NCBI RefSeq assembly: GCF_050947875.1
Contig: NC_134569.1
Coordinates: 21,365,631-21,429,630, forward strand
Direction: 5' to 3'
Length of the DNA stretch: 64,000 nucleotides
Origin: Dermacentor variabilis
Taxonomy: Eukaryota; Arthropoda; Arachnida; Ixodida; Ixodidae
Part shown: piece after piece, positions 1 to 12,419 of the stretch
How the letters are laid out: every line of letters begins with the position of its first letter
Numbering within the stretch: the stretch's first letter is position 1
Made by a program: the position numbers and the translations under genes
Notes under the pieces: generated by a model
Database searches by the model: none
What the model saw: the letters and a program-made list of their open reading frames with translations, nothing else
What the model was told of the DNA's origin: nothing

Positions 1-22
1 GCGCCGTTCAGACCTCCTCGCT

Positions 23-268
23 TCACAGTTGGGGGAGCTCCTCTCCCCGGCTGCCGCGCTTTGACAAGCGTGGGCACCAACATGCACACACACACACACG
101 CGCACACGAAAACACGTGGCATTGGAACATGCCTGGACGCGCTTGGCGGGGAGGCGTAGCGGCGGCGCCGAACGGGCCAAAATGTCCGCCGCTTTGAACG
201 AAGCCCCGGCGTCCGTTGCATCCGCGCCGGCTATACCGCGCGTTGTAGGCGAAACGTAACAACAGCAT
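23..268 (-). other. GC-rich stretch with (CA)n, unassigned
   Basis: CpG-rich sequence with a (CA)n run near 83..106. An 81-codon frame is open on the minus strand, but its composition mirrors the GC content and I see no conserved motif. Could be part of a dispersed repeat; no function claimed. Confidence 0.2.
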
Positions 269-609
269 GACAGCTGGTCACTGTCCATCACGTTGTGAAT
301 CAGGCTTCCATACTACGTTTGCCTATACTTCAACTGTGAGGGGGAAAATTGTTATCCGCCTGACAGTAGGCCTATGAAGCTACTAATGAAACCCACACCG
401 ATTTCTCGGATAGCAATTTCCACTTTCCTAAAACTTCTCTTGTGGGTACGTGCCACTGCGTATGTGGCCATTTTTTGCCGATGTATGGATGTGCCACTGT
501 GACACAAGGGGTGCGAAGCCTTAGATATATTTAGATATAAGTCGTACTTCTCTGCGCACACACCTGTTATCAATATTCTTTCCTCGAGAAGGATCATACA
601 TCGTTAAAA

Positions 610-850
610 TTACATTATGGGGGTTTACGTGCCAAAGCCACGATTTGATTAAGAGGCACGCCCTAGTGCATGGGGGACTCTGGAATAATTTCGACCAACA
701 GGAGTTCTTTAACGTGCAACTGAATCTATGTACCACGGGTGTTTTCGCATTTCGCCTCCATCGAAATGCGGCCGCCGTGGCCGGGACTCGAACCCGCGAC
801 CTCGTCCTCAGCAACCCAACACCATAGCCACTAAGCAACCACGGCAGGTA
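610..850 (-). repeat. tRNA-headed SINE copy (family A), minus strand
   Basis: Read on the minus strand: tRNA-like head with A-box-like GGTTGCTTAGTGGCTATGGT and B-box-like GGGTTCGAGTCC, then CGGCCGCATTTCGATGGAGG, CACCCGTG, ACGTTAAAGAAC and a 3' end with CACGTAAACCCCC. The body matches the better-preserved copy at 62620..62862. Diverged in the 3' third. Confidence 0.8.
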
Positions 851-1014
851 TCATAGGTTCACGAGGTTCTTTCTGCGTCACGAGGCTCTTGTCCTCGTGA
901 CGCAGAATGTATGTAAAAATACTGAAAGATATCTATAGCGGGTCCACAGCCACCGTAGTCCTCCATAAAGAAAGCAACAAAATCCCAATAAATAAAGGCC
1001 TCAGGTAGGGAGAT

Positions 1015-1912
1015 ACGATCTCTCCAATGCTATTCACAGCGTGTTTACAGGAGGTATTCAGAGACCTGGATTGGGAAGAATTGGGGATAAGAGTTAATGG
1101 AGAATACCTTAGTAACTTGCGATTCGCTGATGATATGGCCTTGCTTAGTAACTCAGGGGACCAATTGCAATGCATGCTCACTGACCTGGAGAGGCAAAGC
1201 AGAAGAGTGGGTATAAAAATTAATCTGCAGAAAACTAAAGTAATGCTTAACAGTCTCGGTAGAGAACAGCAATTTACAATAGGCAGCGAGGCACTGGAAG
1301 TCGTAAGGGAATACATCTACTTAGGGCAGGTAGTGACGGCGGATCCAGATCATGAGACTGAAATAACCAGAAGAATAAGAATGGGCTGGGGTGCGTTTGG
1401 CAGGAATAATTTGAGGGATAATTTCCATTATCCCTCAAGAGAAAAGTGTGTAACAGCTGTGTCATACCAGTACTCACGTACGGGGCAGAAACCTGGAGGC
1501 TTACGAAAAGGGTTCTACTTAAATTGAGGACGACGCAACGAGCTATGGAAAGAAGAATGATGGGTGTAACGTTAAGGGATCAGAAAAGAGCAGATTGGGT
1601 GAGGGAACAAACGCGAGTTAATGATATCTTAGTTGAAATCAAGAAAAAGAAATGGGGGGGGGGGGCATGGGCAGGACATGTAATGAGGAGGGAAAATAAC
1701 CGATGTTCATTAAGGGTTACGGACTGGATCGCAAGGGAAGGGAAGCGTAGCAGGGGGCAGCAGAAAGTTAGGTGGGCGGATGAGATTAAGAAGTTTGCAG
1801 GGACAACATGGCCACAATTAGTACATGACCGGCGTAGTTGGGGTAGTATGGGAGAGGCCTTTGCTCTGCAGTGGGCGTAACCAGGCTGGTGATGATTATT
1901 ATTATTAGTGTC
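1015..1912 (+). mobile_element. RTE-type non-LTR retrotransposon, RT to 3' end, frameshifted
   Basis: A truncated reverse transcriptase: RFADDMALLS holds the catalytic FADD box (about 1122..1150), followed by KTKVM, YLGQVV and RRIRMGWGAFG, then in a second frame from 1446 YGAETW, MERRMMGVTLRD, AGHVMRR and the typical carboxy end WRADEI...W...A.DR..W...GEAF.LQW. The two frames (from 1027 and from 1446) are one protein broken by a frameshift near 1430-1450. The 3' end is a GATGATTATTATTATTA tail. The endonuclease and the first half of RT are missing, as usual for 5'-truncated copies. Two more copies of this 3' end occur at 12420..12790 (minus) and 59595..59985 (plus). Confidence 0.88.
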
Positions 1913-2129
1913 AAACCAAGTGGCGCGCCGTGTAGCAGTTGCATATGTATCGGCACAAGGTAATTTGGGTTTCCTATCATGCGGCTCAAACATGCTATAG
2001 GGAATTGGCTAAAAAATGAATGGATTTCTGAATGGATGCTGGAATGAAAAACATGCAAAGCATACCTGGCTGAATCAACCAGGCTAGGTTAACTAACTGC
2101 TAACTATTACCTGACTCTATGTCAAATAT

Positions 2130-3385
2130 GTAGCCATTCCTTTAAGTCATCATACATCCCTTTTAGGAGTTATAGTTGACACTCATTGGAAGTTTCACCA
2201 ATATATCAATTCCGTTTGTAAAAAGAATTCATATGGAACTAGGGCTTTGGTAAAATCAATAGAATGCTTTAGCATATATCTTAAAGCGCTGTATTACGCT
2301 TTCATACACGGTAATGTAAGTTGTATTACATATGACCATATTGTTGCATGGTGTTTATCCAATCATTTAATTATCAATCCTTCAAAAACTCAATTCATGA
2401 TTTTCCGTTCTAGCCAAAGAATACTACCTGGCTTGCCTGCGATAACTCTAGATGGTCATCACATTCCAGTCTCCGACTTCTTGGATATCATTCTTGGATA
2501 TCAAATTAGATTCTAAGCTAAAGGTTTCTCAACACATTGCCTTCATTAAGCAAAAGTGTACCTTCCGTATTAGAGCATTAATCAAATCAAGAACATATTT
2601 CTCGAAAGACGCATTATTAGCATTATACTTTGCCTTCATTCACAGTCACATGAATTATGGCATTGTTTCCTAGTGAAACACATATAACTGTCATATCTCG
2701 TCTATTCAGCACTTACAAAACCAAGCAATACGCATTATCGCTAACAATGGGTTTTTCACGAGTGCTACTCTACGACTTCGTGAAAATAACATCCTTGTTG
2801 TAACGAACTTGTTCAACTATTATCTAATAATTACGTTTTATAAATTACTTACTAAGCAGCTCTCATACCAATTCATTGATTCCAGGCACCTCATCAATAA
2901 CAATAATACCATGTTTGCATGTAACTCCAATTTTCTACTACCTATGGTTCATTTTAACTGTGGAAAAATGACATCATCATTCGCTGCTATAAAACTGGAA
3001 AGGTTTACCCGTCAGCATTTAATCTTCATCCTTTCATACATTTAGTCATGGCCTTACGCTGCTTTGTATGTGTAACTAAGTTTACGTCATTCATTACACT
3101 ACATTTGCCATTTGTATGCATTGACAGCTTTTTTAATGCACTAAAGGCTTGTATAAAGACAATTTGTTTTTGCTAATTTTATTTTTCTATGTTGTATTTT
3201 CGCGATTGTGTTTCTTTCTTTTAGTTAGCTTGCTCTTCTTTAATACATCTCTACATTGTTATCATTAACCGAGGGTCCCGTTGCAGCCTTTGACTTTGGT
3301 ACCCTCGTCTGTATATTGTCTCTTACCAATTCACTGTATTTAAAGAACAACAAACTTAAGCTGAAACTGAAACTGAAAGACCCTG
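2130..3385 (+). mobile_element. CR1/L2-type LINE fragment, RT C-terminal part and 3' UTR
   Basis: Two overlapping frames (2247..2516, 2452..2673) and further pieces to about 3040 give a broken RT carboxy half: NPSKTQFMIF, LDSKLKVSQHIAFIKQK, LYFAFIHSHMNYGI, LQNQAIRIIANN. These are the standard thumb and C-terminal motifs of CR1/L2-group LINEs. The 3' UTR contains a GAGGGTCCC...GGTACCCTC stem (3270..3307) and ends in a CTGAAA-type repeat tail near 3360..3380. Inactive. Confidence 0.8.
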
Positions 3386-4075
3386 TATTACGCTTTCATA
3401 CACAGTCATGCAAGTTACATTATGACGTAATTCATATTCAGTTCACATTTGACCTCTGAAAGTACTGCAAAAGCAAGCCGTGCGACTTATTACTTCCGCT
3501 ACTCGACTGACGCCATAAAATCCCATTTTCGTCCAGCTTAACATACTGCCTAGCTCTGAACTGTATACTTACATTTTGGTGTTTTGTTTCTAAGGTTCTT
3601 TTATCGCATGCTCACAATCGACATTGTTTCTCCCGCTGTGTTATCTAATCCGAACAGCACTATATTTGCGGTCCATAATAACCTTTGGCAGCCTAAAAGT
3701 CATAATAATTATGAAAAATATTGCATTGTTTTCTCATCTATTCCTTTATGGAATTCACTCACATCTGAACTGAAAGAAATAATGACTATTTATGTATTTA
3801 GGCGGAAGCTAAAAATGTTTTTACTTAATGTGTAATTGTTGCGTTACACTAACTTTGCTAACTATGCGTGTTTCATGATGATTTTCTACGTAATCACTTA
3901 AATATTTGACGTTGTCTTTGTTAAGAGTAACGTACCTAAATTGTTTTTATTATTACATGTTCGCTTTATCACTTCTTTAATACATTAAATATAGAAGGTC
4001 CCGCCTGTGGTTTGTAACCTTGGGGACTTCTGCATATTTGACGGTATTGTATGCTCTTATTTTACCACTAATAAA

Positions 4076-4148
<73 letters not shown>
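3380..4148 (+). mobile_element. Second CR1/L2-type LINE 3' end with (GATT)n tail
   Basis: Starts abruptly inside RT with the same peptide region as the upstream copy (ALYYAFIHSH-like), continues with QKQAVRLITSATRLTP and SIPLWNSLTSELKEIM...FRRKLKMFLL, the usual LINE carboxy end, then a 3' UTR with a GAAGGTCCC...GGGGACTTC stem (3993..4031), AATAAA, and a (GATT)n tail from 4076. Lies head-to-tail after the copy at 2130..3385 and is several times interrupted by stops. Confidence 0.78.
4076..4148 (+). repeat. (GATT)n microsatellite, LINE tail
   Basis: About 18 tetranucleotide units directly after AATAAA of the LINE 3' UTR; simple-repeat tails are usual for this LINE group. Confidence 0.95.
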
Positions 4149-4890
4149 CCACCTCACCGTTTAAAAGGGGATGCCAACAAATCATCACCACAATCATCAA
4201 CAGCATCGCATCGCGCCACGGATCAAGGGACGTGACATGCAGGCCGCGTAGTCTCGACACCTGCGCTTCCCCTTCGGTACACGCTTTACGGCGCCGCCTC
4301 GCAAGGTGCGAACCGCTGCTGAGGCCAATCGTAGAGCTACGCGCGCGGCTGCGACCAGGCTACGTCGGGCTCCGCAGACCACTGTGCACAGAAGAGCGGC
4401 ACAAGCCGTAGCTCGCCGTCGACGCCGGGCGGACAGTTCAGGTCGTTCTCGTGAAAACGACGCGAAAAGACTTCGCCGCGAAGACCCTCTAGTGCGTGGT
4501 CCCGAAAATGAAGCTCCTGTGGAGCCGCTCCTCTAGCTTACGCTGTGACTGTGCTGGGTGTGCTGCGCATGGCCTGCAGTGCAGCTCTAAGGGCGCCCGT
4601 TGCTGGACTGAGCTTCGGCGTCCCTCGGCGTAACCACGCGAACGCGCTCATGCCACTGCTCGCGCGTTCGTCGTCGTCTTCTTCCACAGCTGGCTCCGAT
4701 GCCACTCATCGTGCTAGCGTTCCCACACTGCCCCTCCCTCTGCGAAGGCGATGACGACACCGGCCTACTGCCAGTCAGTGCAGTGATTTCGGTCTCGAAT
4801 TCTTCGCCTCAATATATCGCGAAATGAAAACACGTATCGAGCTGTGCTCAAATTCCGCATCAGGGAGTACCGTAATCGCCGGACACTTTT
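4149..4890. other. GC-rich unassigned stretch
   Basis: High GC compared with its flanks. A 76-codon plus-strand frame at 4306..4536 is very Arg- and Ala-rich with repeated R-R-A and R-R-E patterns, which may be a remnant of a dispersed arginine-rich repeat. No recognisable domain, no splice signals that make a gene. Confidence 0.25.
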
Positions 4891-4914
4891 TTTTTTTTTT
4901 TTGCATTTCGTCCC

Positions 4915-4995
4915 CGTTTAAATTCCGCCGCCACGGCCAGGATTCCGTCGCGCGGAGCGCAACGCCGAAGCCACTACGCCACCACAGCGGGTATG
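4915..4995 (-). repeat. Partial SINE head (family A-like), minus strand
   Basis: Minus-strand reading gives CCGCTGTGGTGGCGTAGTGG, a tRNA-like head close to the one at 63235, followed by a degenerate B-box region and a C-G-G-C-G-G core. Truncated on both sides and preceded by a T-run at 4888..4903. Confidence 0.5.
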
Positions 4996-4999
4996 AAAG

Positions 5000-6230
5000 T
5001 TTTGAAATGCAGTGAAGTACAGCCTCCCGAATGTCTAATATCGTGCGAGCGTCGACCGCATGGCATGTACGTCAGCGCCTTATGAATCGGCGAAATGCAG
5101 CGAGGTTGGCGATATATACACACGTGTGCACAAAATGCTCCTCAGTCCCTTCAACAGTGTACATACATCCCCTGCCTACGTTAACATTGAGGCCTCATCA
5201 TTCACACGGATTTCTGACAACACATCGAGCGTGCTGAGGAATTCCCTTCTTTTTTTTTTTAAAGACAATCTTGGCGAATCCCATCCGCTTTTCAGTATCG
5301 GATATCTGTGTTTTCAGCCGCTTTCATGTGCCGATCGCGAAGATAGTGCAATATAAAAATGTGCGCCGATCTCGAAAATAGATTTTGTACCAATGGAACC
5401 GGTTATCTAAGTGGTATTGGCACCGGTGGTACCCCCATGCATTAATGCCATGCGGTGCCGCTGGTAAGGGGAGCGTTCTCACATTCTTCCCTTGTGACAA
5501 CTAGCGTTTTGAGACGCTGTCGTTGCGATGCTGCGTATTTGTTCGAAGACGGATATGCTGTCGTTTGAGATGCTATGGGCTTCTCAGAATGTATTCCATG
5601 CTTCATACCATAGAATATATTCATCCCCAATTCACTCAGCAAGACATACCAAAGGTGGAACCGCCTTCAATTCCTTTTTCCTTTACAGCTAAGCTTTTAG
5701 CCTCTAGTTGGTCGGGATTTATTGTGGCGTGCTTACCCAAAATACGGCAGCTGAAAAAGGGGTCTGTTAGTTTCCGCGTAGCAGAATTATGTTTTGTCGT
5801 ATATCCGAATTGCAATCCAATGCTATCATTCCTGCAGGTTGTTTGTAAGCTATACTGATTTTCTGACGCATCTTACTTTTAGAAATTCAATCAACCCCCG
5901 GAAGGCGAGTGCTAGTTTCGGTTTCTAGGAACCTGCGCGCTCCAAGCGGTTGCCGGACAGCCTAACTTATTTAATTATTTCTCTTTTTATTAATTTTAAA
6001 TCGGGCGAAGCGCGGGAAGTGGTTGTCTTCATGCGTCCGTCGAGCTTACAACCGCTCACCCTTGCCACTCGATCAGCGATATCACAAGTCGGATCACGCT
6101 TGGTCATTTGCTTCGGTTGTCGTTCCAAGTATGAAGATGGGAAAGGTAAGACAGAGAAGCTTGATCAGGCGTGCAACGAATGGAAGACGCCAGAGTCAAC
6201 CAAGCATTGGACGAAGATAACTAAATCGGG
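5000..6230. other. Intergenic stretch, nothing assigned
   Basis: AT-rich sequence without frames of recognisable product. The segment 5745..5880 is a diverged direct copy of 8560..8700 (TTTCCGCGTA, TTATGTTTT, TCGTATAT and CTGCAGGTTGT shared in order), so at least part of it is dispersed repeat. Confidence 0.4.
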
Positions 6231-6237
6231 GCATCAG

Positions 6238-6321
6238 ATGTGTTGCGCGTCTTTGTGGTGTTCTAACACCGGGACTCCCAGTTCTGCGAAGTTTTTCAGG
6301 TTTCCTAACGACAGCTGCTAA
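6238..6321 (+). pseudogene. THAP-domain N-terminal fragment
   Basis: Encodes MCCASLWCSNTG...AKFFRFPND, the beginning of a C2CH THAP zinc finger (two Cys at the start, then the F.FP segment), and stops at once. THAP domains occur in P-element-like transposases and in host DNA-binding proteins; with no downstream histidine or AVPTIF motif and no GT donor at the break, this looks like a relic. Family identification rests on a short match. Confidence 0.4.
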
Positions 6322-6329
6322 GCACAAGT

Positions 6330-8130
6330 ATTTCACTTTGTTTTCTATAGTTCTGCGCAAGCCTTAGTGGACTGACATAGGAGCACTGTCGCTCGATCCA
6401 TTTGTCATGACGGCAGCCCATCTACTATCGGTGAAATACTTGTACTGAAGGGCTTGAGTGTGTGTTTGTTGGGCTACATTGTGTCCACTCTTTATTTTGT
6501 CGACACGTACAGCCAAGGCTAAAGTAAAAAACAAAAGACAGCCATCATGTTTTATCAAATTTCAAGAGCAATGACGGCAAAAGAATGCACGCACGTAATT
6601 TCTTGTTGCGTTTTGATGCACTAGTACTAAGATATCGTACCGAACAAGCTTGAAGCTCTCTATTTTATCTAAACTTTGCAGCGTAGACGGTACATACCAT
6701 ACGCTCCGTTACCTTGCTTTAGACTCAGCTTCGGTGTGCGCAAGTTTTCGAGCACTTGTATAATATAGACGAGGCCCAATGTTATTTGTTCTGCCGGAAA
6801 AATGTATTTAATAATACCAGTAATGCAAGTATAGAGTATTTAATGTTAATTAAGTACTAACTGCTATCCCCCTGTGATGAAAAGTACTATTAAGCTTTTC
6901 TTATGAATTGTTGGTTCTCTTGCGTTGGTGTCAAAATAGGGTCTTGATACTCCTCGTGCTTTTCTGTATATATGAATATGACCCAAAGTATGACGACAGG
7001 CAGATTACATGCGCTTGTAAGCGCTATAGAAATATGCTCCCTCATTTGGCATGTACTTCAAATAATGAGAGCAATTATAGGCTACTTCCTGTTCATAAAG
7101 ACGCATGCAGTCAGTTTAAAATTCTGTGGGTCCTTATTTCCCATGCTGTCAATGAAATAGATTTATTGTACTCTACCTTCTTTCTATAAGCCACAATATG
7201 GGTCGTCGTCATAACAAACGTGATAGTCAAGTTCTGTGTAAACAGCCCATGATGGTTAATTTTCGCATTGGTTTGGATCTTCTGGAATCTATGTTCGTTC
7301 ATTGTGTACAAATTTCAGTTGTGAATGAAAATTGATTCTGCAGATTGACGCTTTCACACTGCGTCGAGATCAATGTTTTTCCAGTACGGAATGTGTGAAT
7401 AAAAACAAAAACGTTCAACTTTTCTTTGTGTTGAGTTTTGGCTGACTGAGAAATCGGCCAGCTTTAGTTGATCCACTACACGACACGCGAACGAAATTAA
7501 TTATTGATGGTGCCAGGAAGTTGCTTTCTTTATACTACCCCCCACGTCTGTGGACTATAGTTGAACTGTAGCCCTAAACTTAAGCGCAACTTAGGAATTT
7601 CAATGTGACTACTTTCACGAAATGACGAAATGTAATATATTACCTGCGAATATTGGTATAGTTAAAGACGGTTTCTATATAAATATTTTTCAATATAATT
7701 GTTTGACACTGTTGTGTGCGAGCGCTGTGCCAGTGCTTTAAAAAATGAATAGAAAATTCGAAGGTAAATGCGGCAGAAAGAAAGCGCTTGGTAAACACGG
7801 CACACTTCAGCGGGCTCTGCTCCGCGATTCGGCCAAGTCGCCGCGCTACCAGCGGACCTGCAAGAGAGCAGGAACACAGCCCGCTTGCATTCGAAGTGGC
7901 AAAGGAGGGCTTCGCGGCAGGCCTCCCCCTACCGGCGGCGCGTCTTCTCCCTCTACCTTCTCACCTCATCAATGACGTCGTGGAGGCATTGTTTTGTTTG
8001 TGAGTTATTTCCAGTTGGATTTCCGGCAACCGCCAATGATGGAAGCGGCACTGACGCCGCGTATCGGCATAGGACCGCGTGTACCAAGGGAGGTATATGG
8101 AGTTTCAGCCCCCTGGCTCAATTACTTCAA
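6330..8130. other. Intergenic stretch, nothing assigned
   Basis: AT-rich, with a moderately GC-rich island at about 7780..7980. No frame shows a known domain. AATAAA-like hexamers are frequent and not informative. Confidence 0.35.
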
Positions 8131-8206
8131 TAGAGAGGTTTAGATTAAATGACGCAAGCGGCTTGCGTACGCAAGCCGCCTACGTTTTTTAATCTAAACC
8201 TCTCTA
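8131..8206. repeat. Perfect-loop foldback, about 35-base arms
   Basis: TAGAGAGGTTTAGATT at the left is mirrored by AATCTAAACCTCTCTA at the right, with the centre GCGGCTTGCGTACGCAAGCCGC. The arms differ only by small indels. Likely the joined ends of a foldback DNA element. Confidence 0.8.
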
Positions 8207-8222
8207 ATAACGCACTTGCGCT

Positions 8223-8375
8223 AGGCGGAGGGCCTACAAGAATGAGGATGTATGGATGGATGGATGGATGTTATGAGCGTCCCCTTTGGAACGGGGTGGT
8301 GGGCTGCGCCACCAAGCTCTTGCTATTATACTGCCTAATGTCCTACCTAGGTTAAACAATAAAAAAATTAAAAAA
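8223..8375 (+). repeat. Probable retroelement 3' end with A-rich tail
   Basis: A block beginning GGAGGGCCTACAAGAATGAG, a (GGAT)n run, then ending in AATAAAAAAATTAAAAAAAA. The opening words recur at 8738..8766. A-rich tail and internal simple repeat suggest a retroposed sequence; family not identified. Confidence 0.35.
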
Positions 8376-8559
8376 AAACACTATGAACTCATACAACCAA
8401 ATTTTCTGATCCCCTATTGCGAACTGTGCTTTTGTACGCCCCCGTTTTTTGTCGTTTCCCTACTTTTATTCCACCAATCATCCAATCGCCTCTTACGTAT
8501 GCTGTGCTAACGGTACCGCCACCTAGCGGGCGCGGCTACTCAGACAGACCTCAAACGGC

Positions 8560-8765
8560 AGCTGGAAAAGGGCTTTGTTTTTCAGTTTCCGCGTAACAGA
8601 TTTATGTTTTCTCGTATATTCGAATAACAACCCGAACCGATAATGTCTGCAGGTTGTGTGGAAGTCGTACTTTACTAAATTTACGATGTAATTTACCCTT
8701 AAACATTAATTTAGTTCAATAAGGCTTTTACTCTTGGCGGACGGCCTAGAAGAATGAGGATGTAA
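8560..8765 (+). repeat. Diverged dispersed repeat (copy of 5745..5880)
   Basis: Shares ordered words with 5745..5880 and its end (GGACGGCCTAGAAGAATGAG) with the block at 8223. Shows a repeat of unknown class. Confidence 0.45.
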
Positions 8766-8769
8766 GCTG

Positions 8770-11700
8770 CCCTTTCACACACCTGGGTGGGCGCGCAATG
8801 TGCGTCGCTTGTGTTACGCCGTCTAACTTCGGCACTAGCTTCGCTATACATCCGCTTAACAAGGTGGGTTAGAGGAGGATTTTTTACAGCATAGCTGTAG
8901 ATGTCTGTATATGTATACATGTGCCATACATTTTTCAATGTCCGTGCCTCAAAATTTTCGCGCCCTTTATGAGAAAAAAAAAAGCAGACGTGTAAGGCAT
9001 GTGCTGACACCTAGCGTAGCAAGAGGAAAGCTTTGGAACCACCCAATACATATGAATGAATAGAATTTATTGATAGGAAAGACAGAGAGGTCGACCTTAG
9101 CTAGTGCGCTCTAGTCTGTTACTCTGCACTGGGGAAGAGGGAAGGGGAGTGAAAGTATTGGGATGGATGATGATGATAAGAGAAGTGGTGAGTGCTTATG
9201 TACATGAGACAGTTGCCTCGCTAGAGCCGCTCGTCGAGCTTAGTGTCCTGCAGGAACTTCAATAATACTTTTATTGCACGCATTGAAATTGCAGTGTCAG
9301 GCCATGGACCCAATACATAGTTGCATACAATAATTACTGGAGGGAACTCTGGCGCTAGTGTCTACAGTAGCTGTGGTGGCAGCGGTTTAGGCAGCATGGG
9401 AATTATGAGAAGTACATGGATTTGCCTAAACTTCGTACTTCTTACTTTAAACGTCTCTTCAACTTTGTGAATTCGTCATTTTCAGCAAAGTACTGTGTAA
9501 GAAATAATATTAAATGTCGCAGTTTCGCCCGAAAGCCAAAGTGTCGATTGCGATAGCAAATTAGTGGTCAGCTATACTAAGTAAGGTTAGTAGTTTTATC
9601 GGCCGTATAAAGTTGTAAACGTAGGCACACTAACTAAATTAACAAGCACGGTGTCATGCGCACACAAGCAAACACGAATGTATCTCACTCGATGACCGCG
9701 GAAACTCGTATGTCTAAAACACTGCAGTGAGCAAGCGCGGCAGCAGCAGCGAGCGAATTAACCTTCGTGCTGCCGCTCGCATCAACGCAAACGAAGCGCA
9801 AAACTCAGCGCGCGACGGACTCGGTACACGTCGCATATGGCCTTCAAGACACGCGTGTGCCCTGGCCGACGCGAGCGGCCGGCCCCACCGCGCCGAGTAG
9901 AACGCGCCTTTCCGTCCTGGCGCATACGCGGGGGCCAAGAAAAATGGGAAGCGCATCGCAGATGTCGCCTTTTAGTAGTGCTCGTGCGCACTGAGTGTAC
10001 AGCATCGTCCAGCAAGTATCAGCAGTATCATTGGTATCGCCAGCGTCGCCGCTTCTCGCCGTCACAAGGTGCTGACAGGCGTGATAACGACGACGACAAA
10101 CCGACATGCACAAAGCGGGTGGCGGCCTGTGGTCGTAGTTTTCGCTCCTTTTGTCTGAATGTGCAAAAACAACATGCCCGAATTTCCGTGCTAGCGTGAG
10201 GGTTATCGCTCGCGCGACATAGTTGAAAATTCATATGGGCGCAGGACCTTATGTCTCACAAAGTTAGGAAACTGCTTCACTGCATGTAGACGCGAGAACG
10301 AGCCTTTTCTTTTTTTTTTTCTTTTTTGTATGTGTATGTGTAATCCGAAGAACTGATTGTTTGGGAGTACTTATTTTTCTTTTCACGAAGGAACTTTACA
10401 ATATTTTCCCCTGGAACGCAGAATTTGGGATTTGTTTTCTGTGTATGTACCCCAAACTTTATTAGAGCTTCTTTTTTTGTCCTAATGACCTAACATTCGT
10501 CATTAGGCCATAAAGCCAATCTTGACATATTAAACACTCTACCTCCACTCTCCTCGGCTGGAAGCAAAACAGGAAGTTCCACAAATTTTTGTGTATAATT
10601 TAAAACTGTTCGTATTAGCTCTTTCAAACTTAAATTGTTCGAAACGACTTTTAGTTCTCTACAATTACTTATGTAGCAACAGCTACAAAAGTTCGTAAGC
10701 AGCGTATATTAAACGTCTCGCGTTCTGGATACGAAAAAAATGAAAAAAGCAAGGAATTGTAAACAATTGGCACTACCTCACAACCATTTACTTCGAACAG
10801 TAGCAAGTTAGCGTCAAATGTGGGCTGTTTATTTTGCGTTTATCCCTGTCTGCAACGCACAAGTTTTCTACTCTAACTGATCACCGACTAACCACCATAA
10901 ATAAAGCGTCTTCGTGGACACAAAATTATATATTTCTTAGACTACTGAAAAATTGTCCTTTTGCAGTAATAACGAAGGTGTTTATCTGTCTCGTATACTA
11001 TAAAAGTATGCGCAAGGGGTTACTGGGAGCCTCTTCTGCCCGCTTAAGCTTGAAAAGGAAAATTGATAAGTACATTGGTGTTGTATTATCTAAGCCATTG
11101 CGACTTCCCAAAACGTTTGGGTGTTAACGCACAGCCGTTAATGGTTCAGATAATGATTAAAAGATGAAAGTGTATGCACGAAGACACAGGTCGTTTCAAT
11201 TCTTTATTGCAACTAAGACAAAGGTCATGTAAATTCTGAGAACGTTATTGGTATACTGTACTGAATGAATCCATATTTACGAGAAAAGTCACAGAGAAAA
11301 GGTTTAGTGTACAATGACTATGGATTATTTTACACGGATGAGGGAGTAGTTTCCGCTGCGCCTGCAATTTTCATACACAGTTAAATATATTCCTGACTTT
11401 GCACAATATATCCGTCCGTGCCATTAGTTTTGTACATGAATACAGTATCTGCAAGCAGACCTTTTCTCAAGCAGTAAAAAATACGCGCAAGTAATCAACG
11501 CCCTGCGCACAATACTCTGTCAAGTGATCTGCAAGACACAGCGATCAAAATCCTTCGACGAACAAAGCGACACTGTTTGCCTTACGTCATCGCAATAATT
11601 CACGCACATGTATTTGTTTGCCTACTGCGTGCGGTATATCTTTATCGCTGGAGTGGAACAGCTGTGTTACCACCGCCGTACTTAACAAAACAGGCTTACG

Positions 11701-12410
11701 GTGATAGCAGAGAACGCACGACAGCGCGAGCGTGAATGCTGCAAAGCTAGACGGTAAAAGCTACAGAAGGCATTCTTTCTTCACGAAAATTTTGTATCAT
11801 AATTAGGTTCCATAGTTTCTGTTTTTCACCTCATATGTCAGTACGAGCCTATTGTTCCTGCGATCAGGACTTGAGGTCTGCGCCGACGCTCAGTAAATGA
11901 CACAACCACCGGCTGATTTTTCAGATTTTGCTCTGCAATAAAGAAATCTTGCGAATGTCCCGCGATGCACATCTAAAAGCTTTGTTGTCAAATATATTCT
12001 TGCCTTTAATTGGCAAATACATTCTTATACGCTGATACACAGTTTATTTTTAGCCGAAGAATGCGAAAGAAAAAGCAGTTTACGTGGACGTGCTTCTTAG
12101 CGGCAATCACACAACGAAAAAAAAAACAAAAGAAAAAAAACCGGTGTAAGGTACACACTAATCTGTATTTGGTCGTAAACCTCAGTTAGTGCGTCTATGC
12201 ACCTTCGGCTGAATTACTGCAGGACGCATTTTAAGGGTGAGCTTCGTGTTGTGGGGGCGAAATAAACTGCTAGAGAGGGAACAAGTCCAAACGACCAGGC
12301 TTGGCGCGCGGCACCATTACTGAAAGACACAGGATATTTTGTGCCGGCCTTCGGAAGCCTCGTATAACCGATTGTCGCGTTTTTGATCATTATGGTCAAG
12401 GACCACGCGT
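8770..12410. other. Intergenic stretch including a GC-rich island at 9720..10200
   Basis: No gene recognised. 9720..10200 is CpG-rich with overlapping open frames on both strands, none with a known motif; it could be a promoter island or unannotated exon. 9055..9190 has the look of a retroelement end on the minus strand (ATGATGATGATAAG). The remainder is AT-rich with T- and A-runs. Confidence 0.35.
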
Positions 12411-12419
12411 ACTTTCGCT

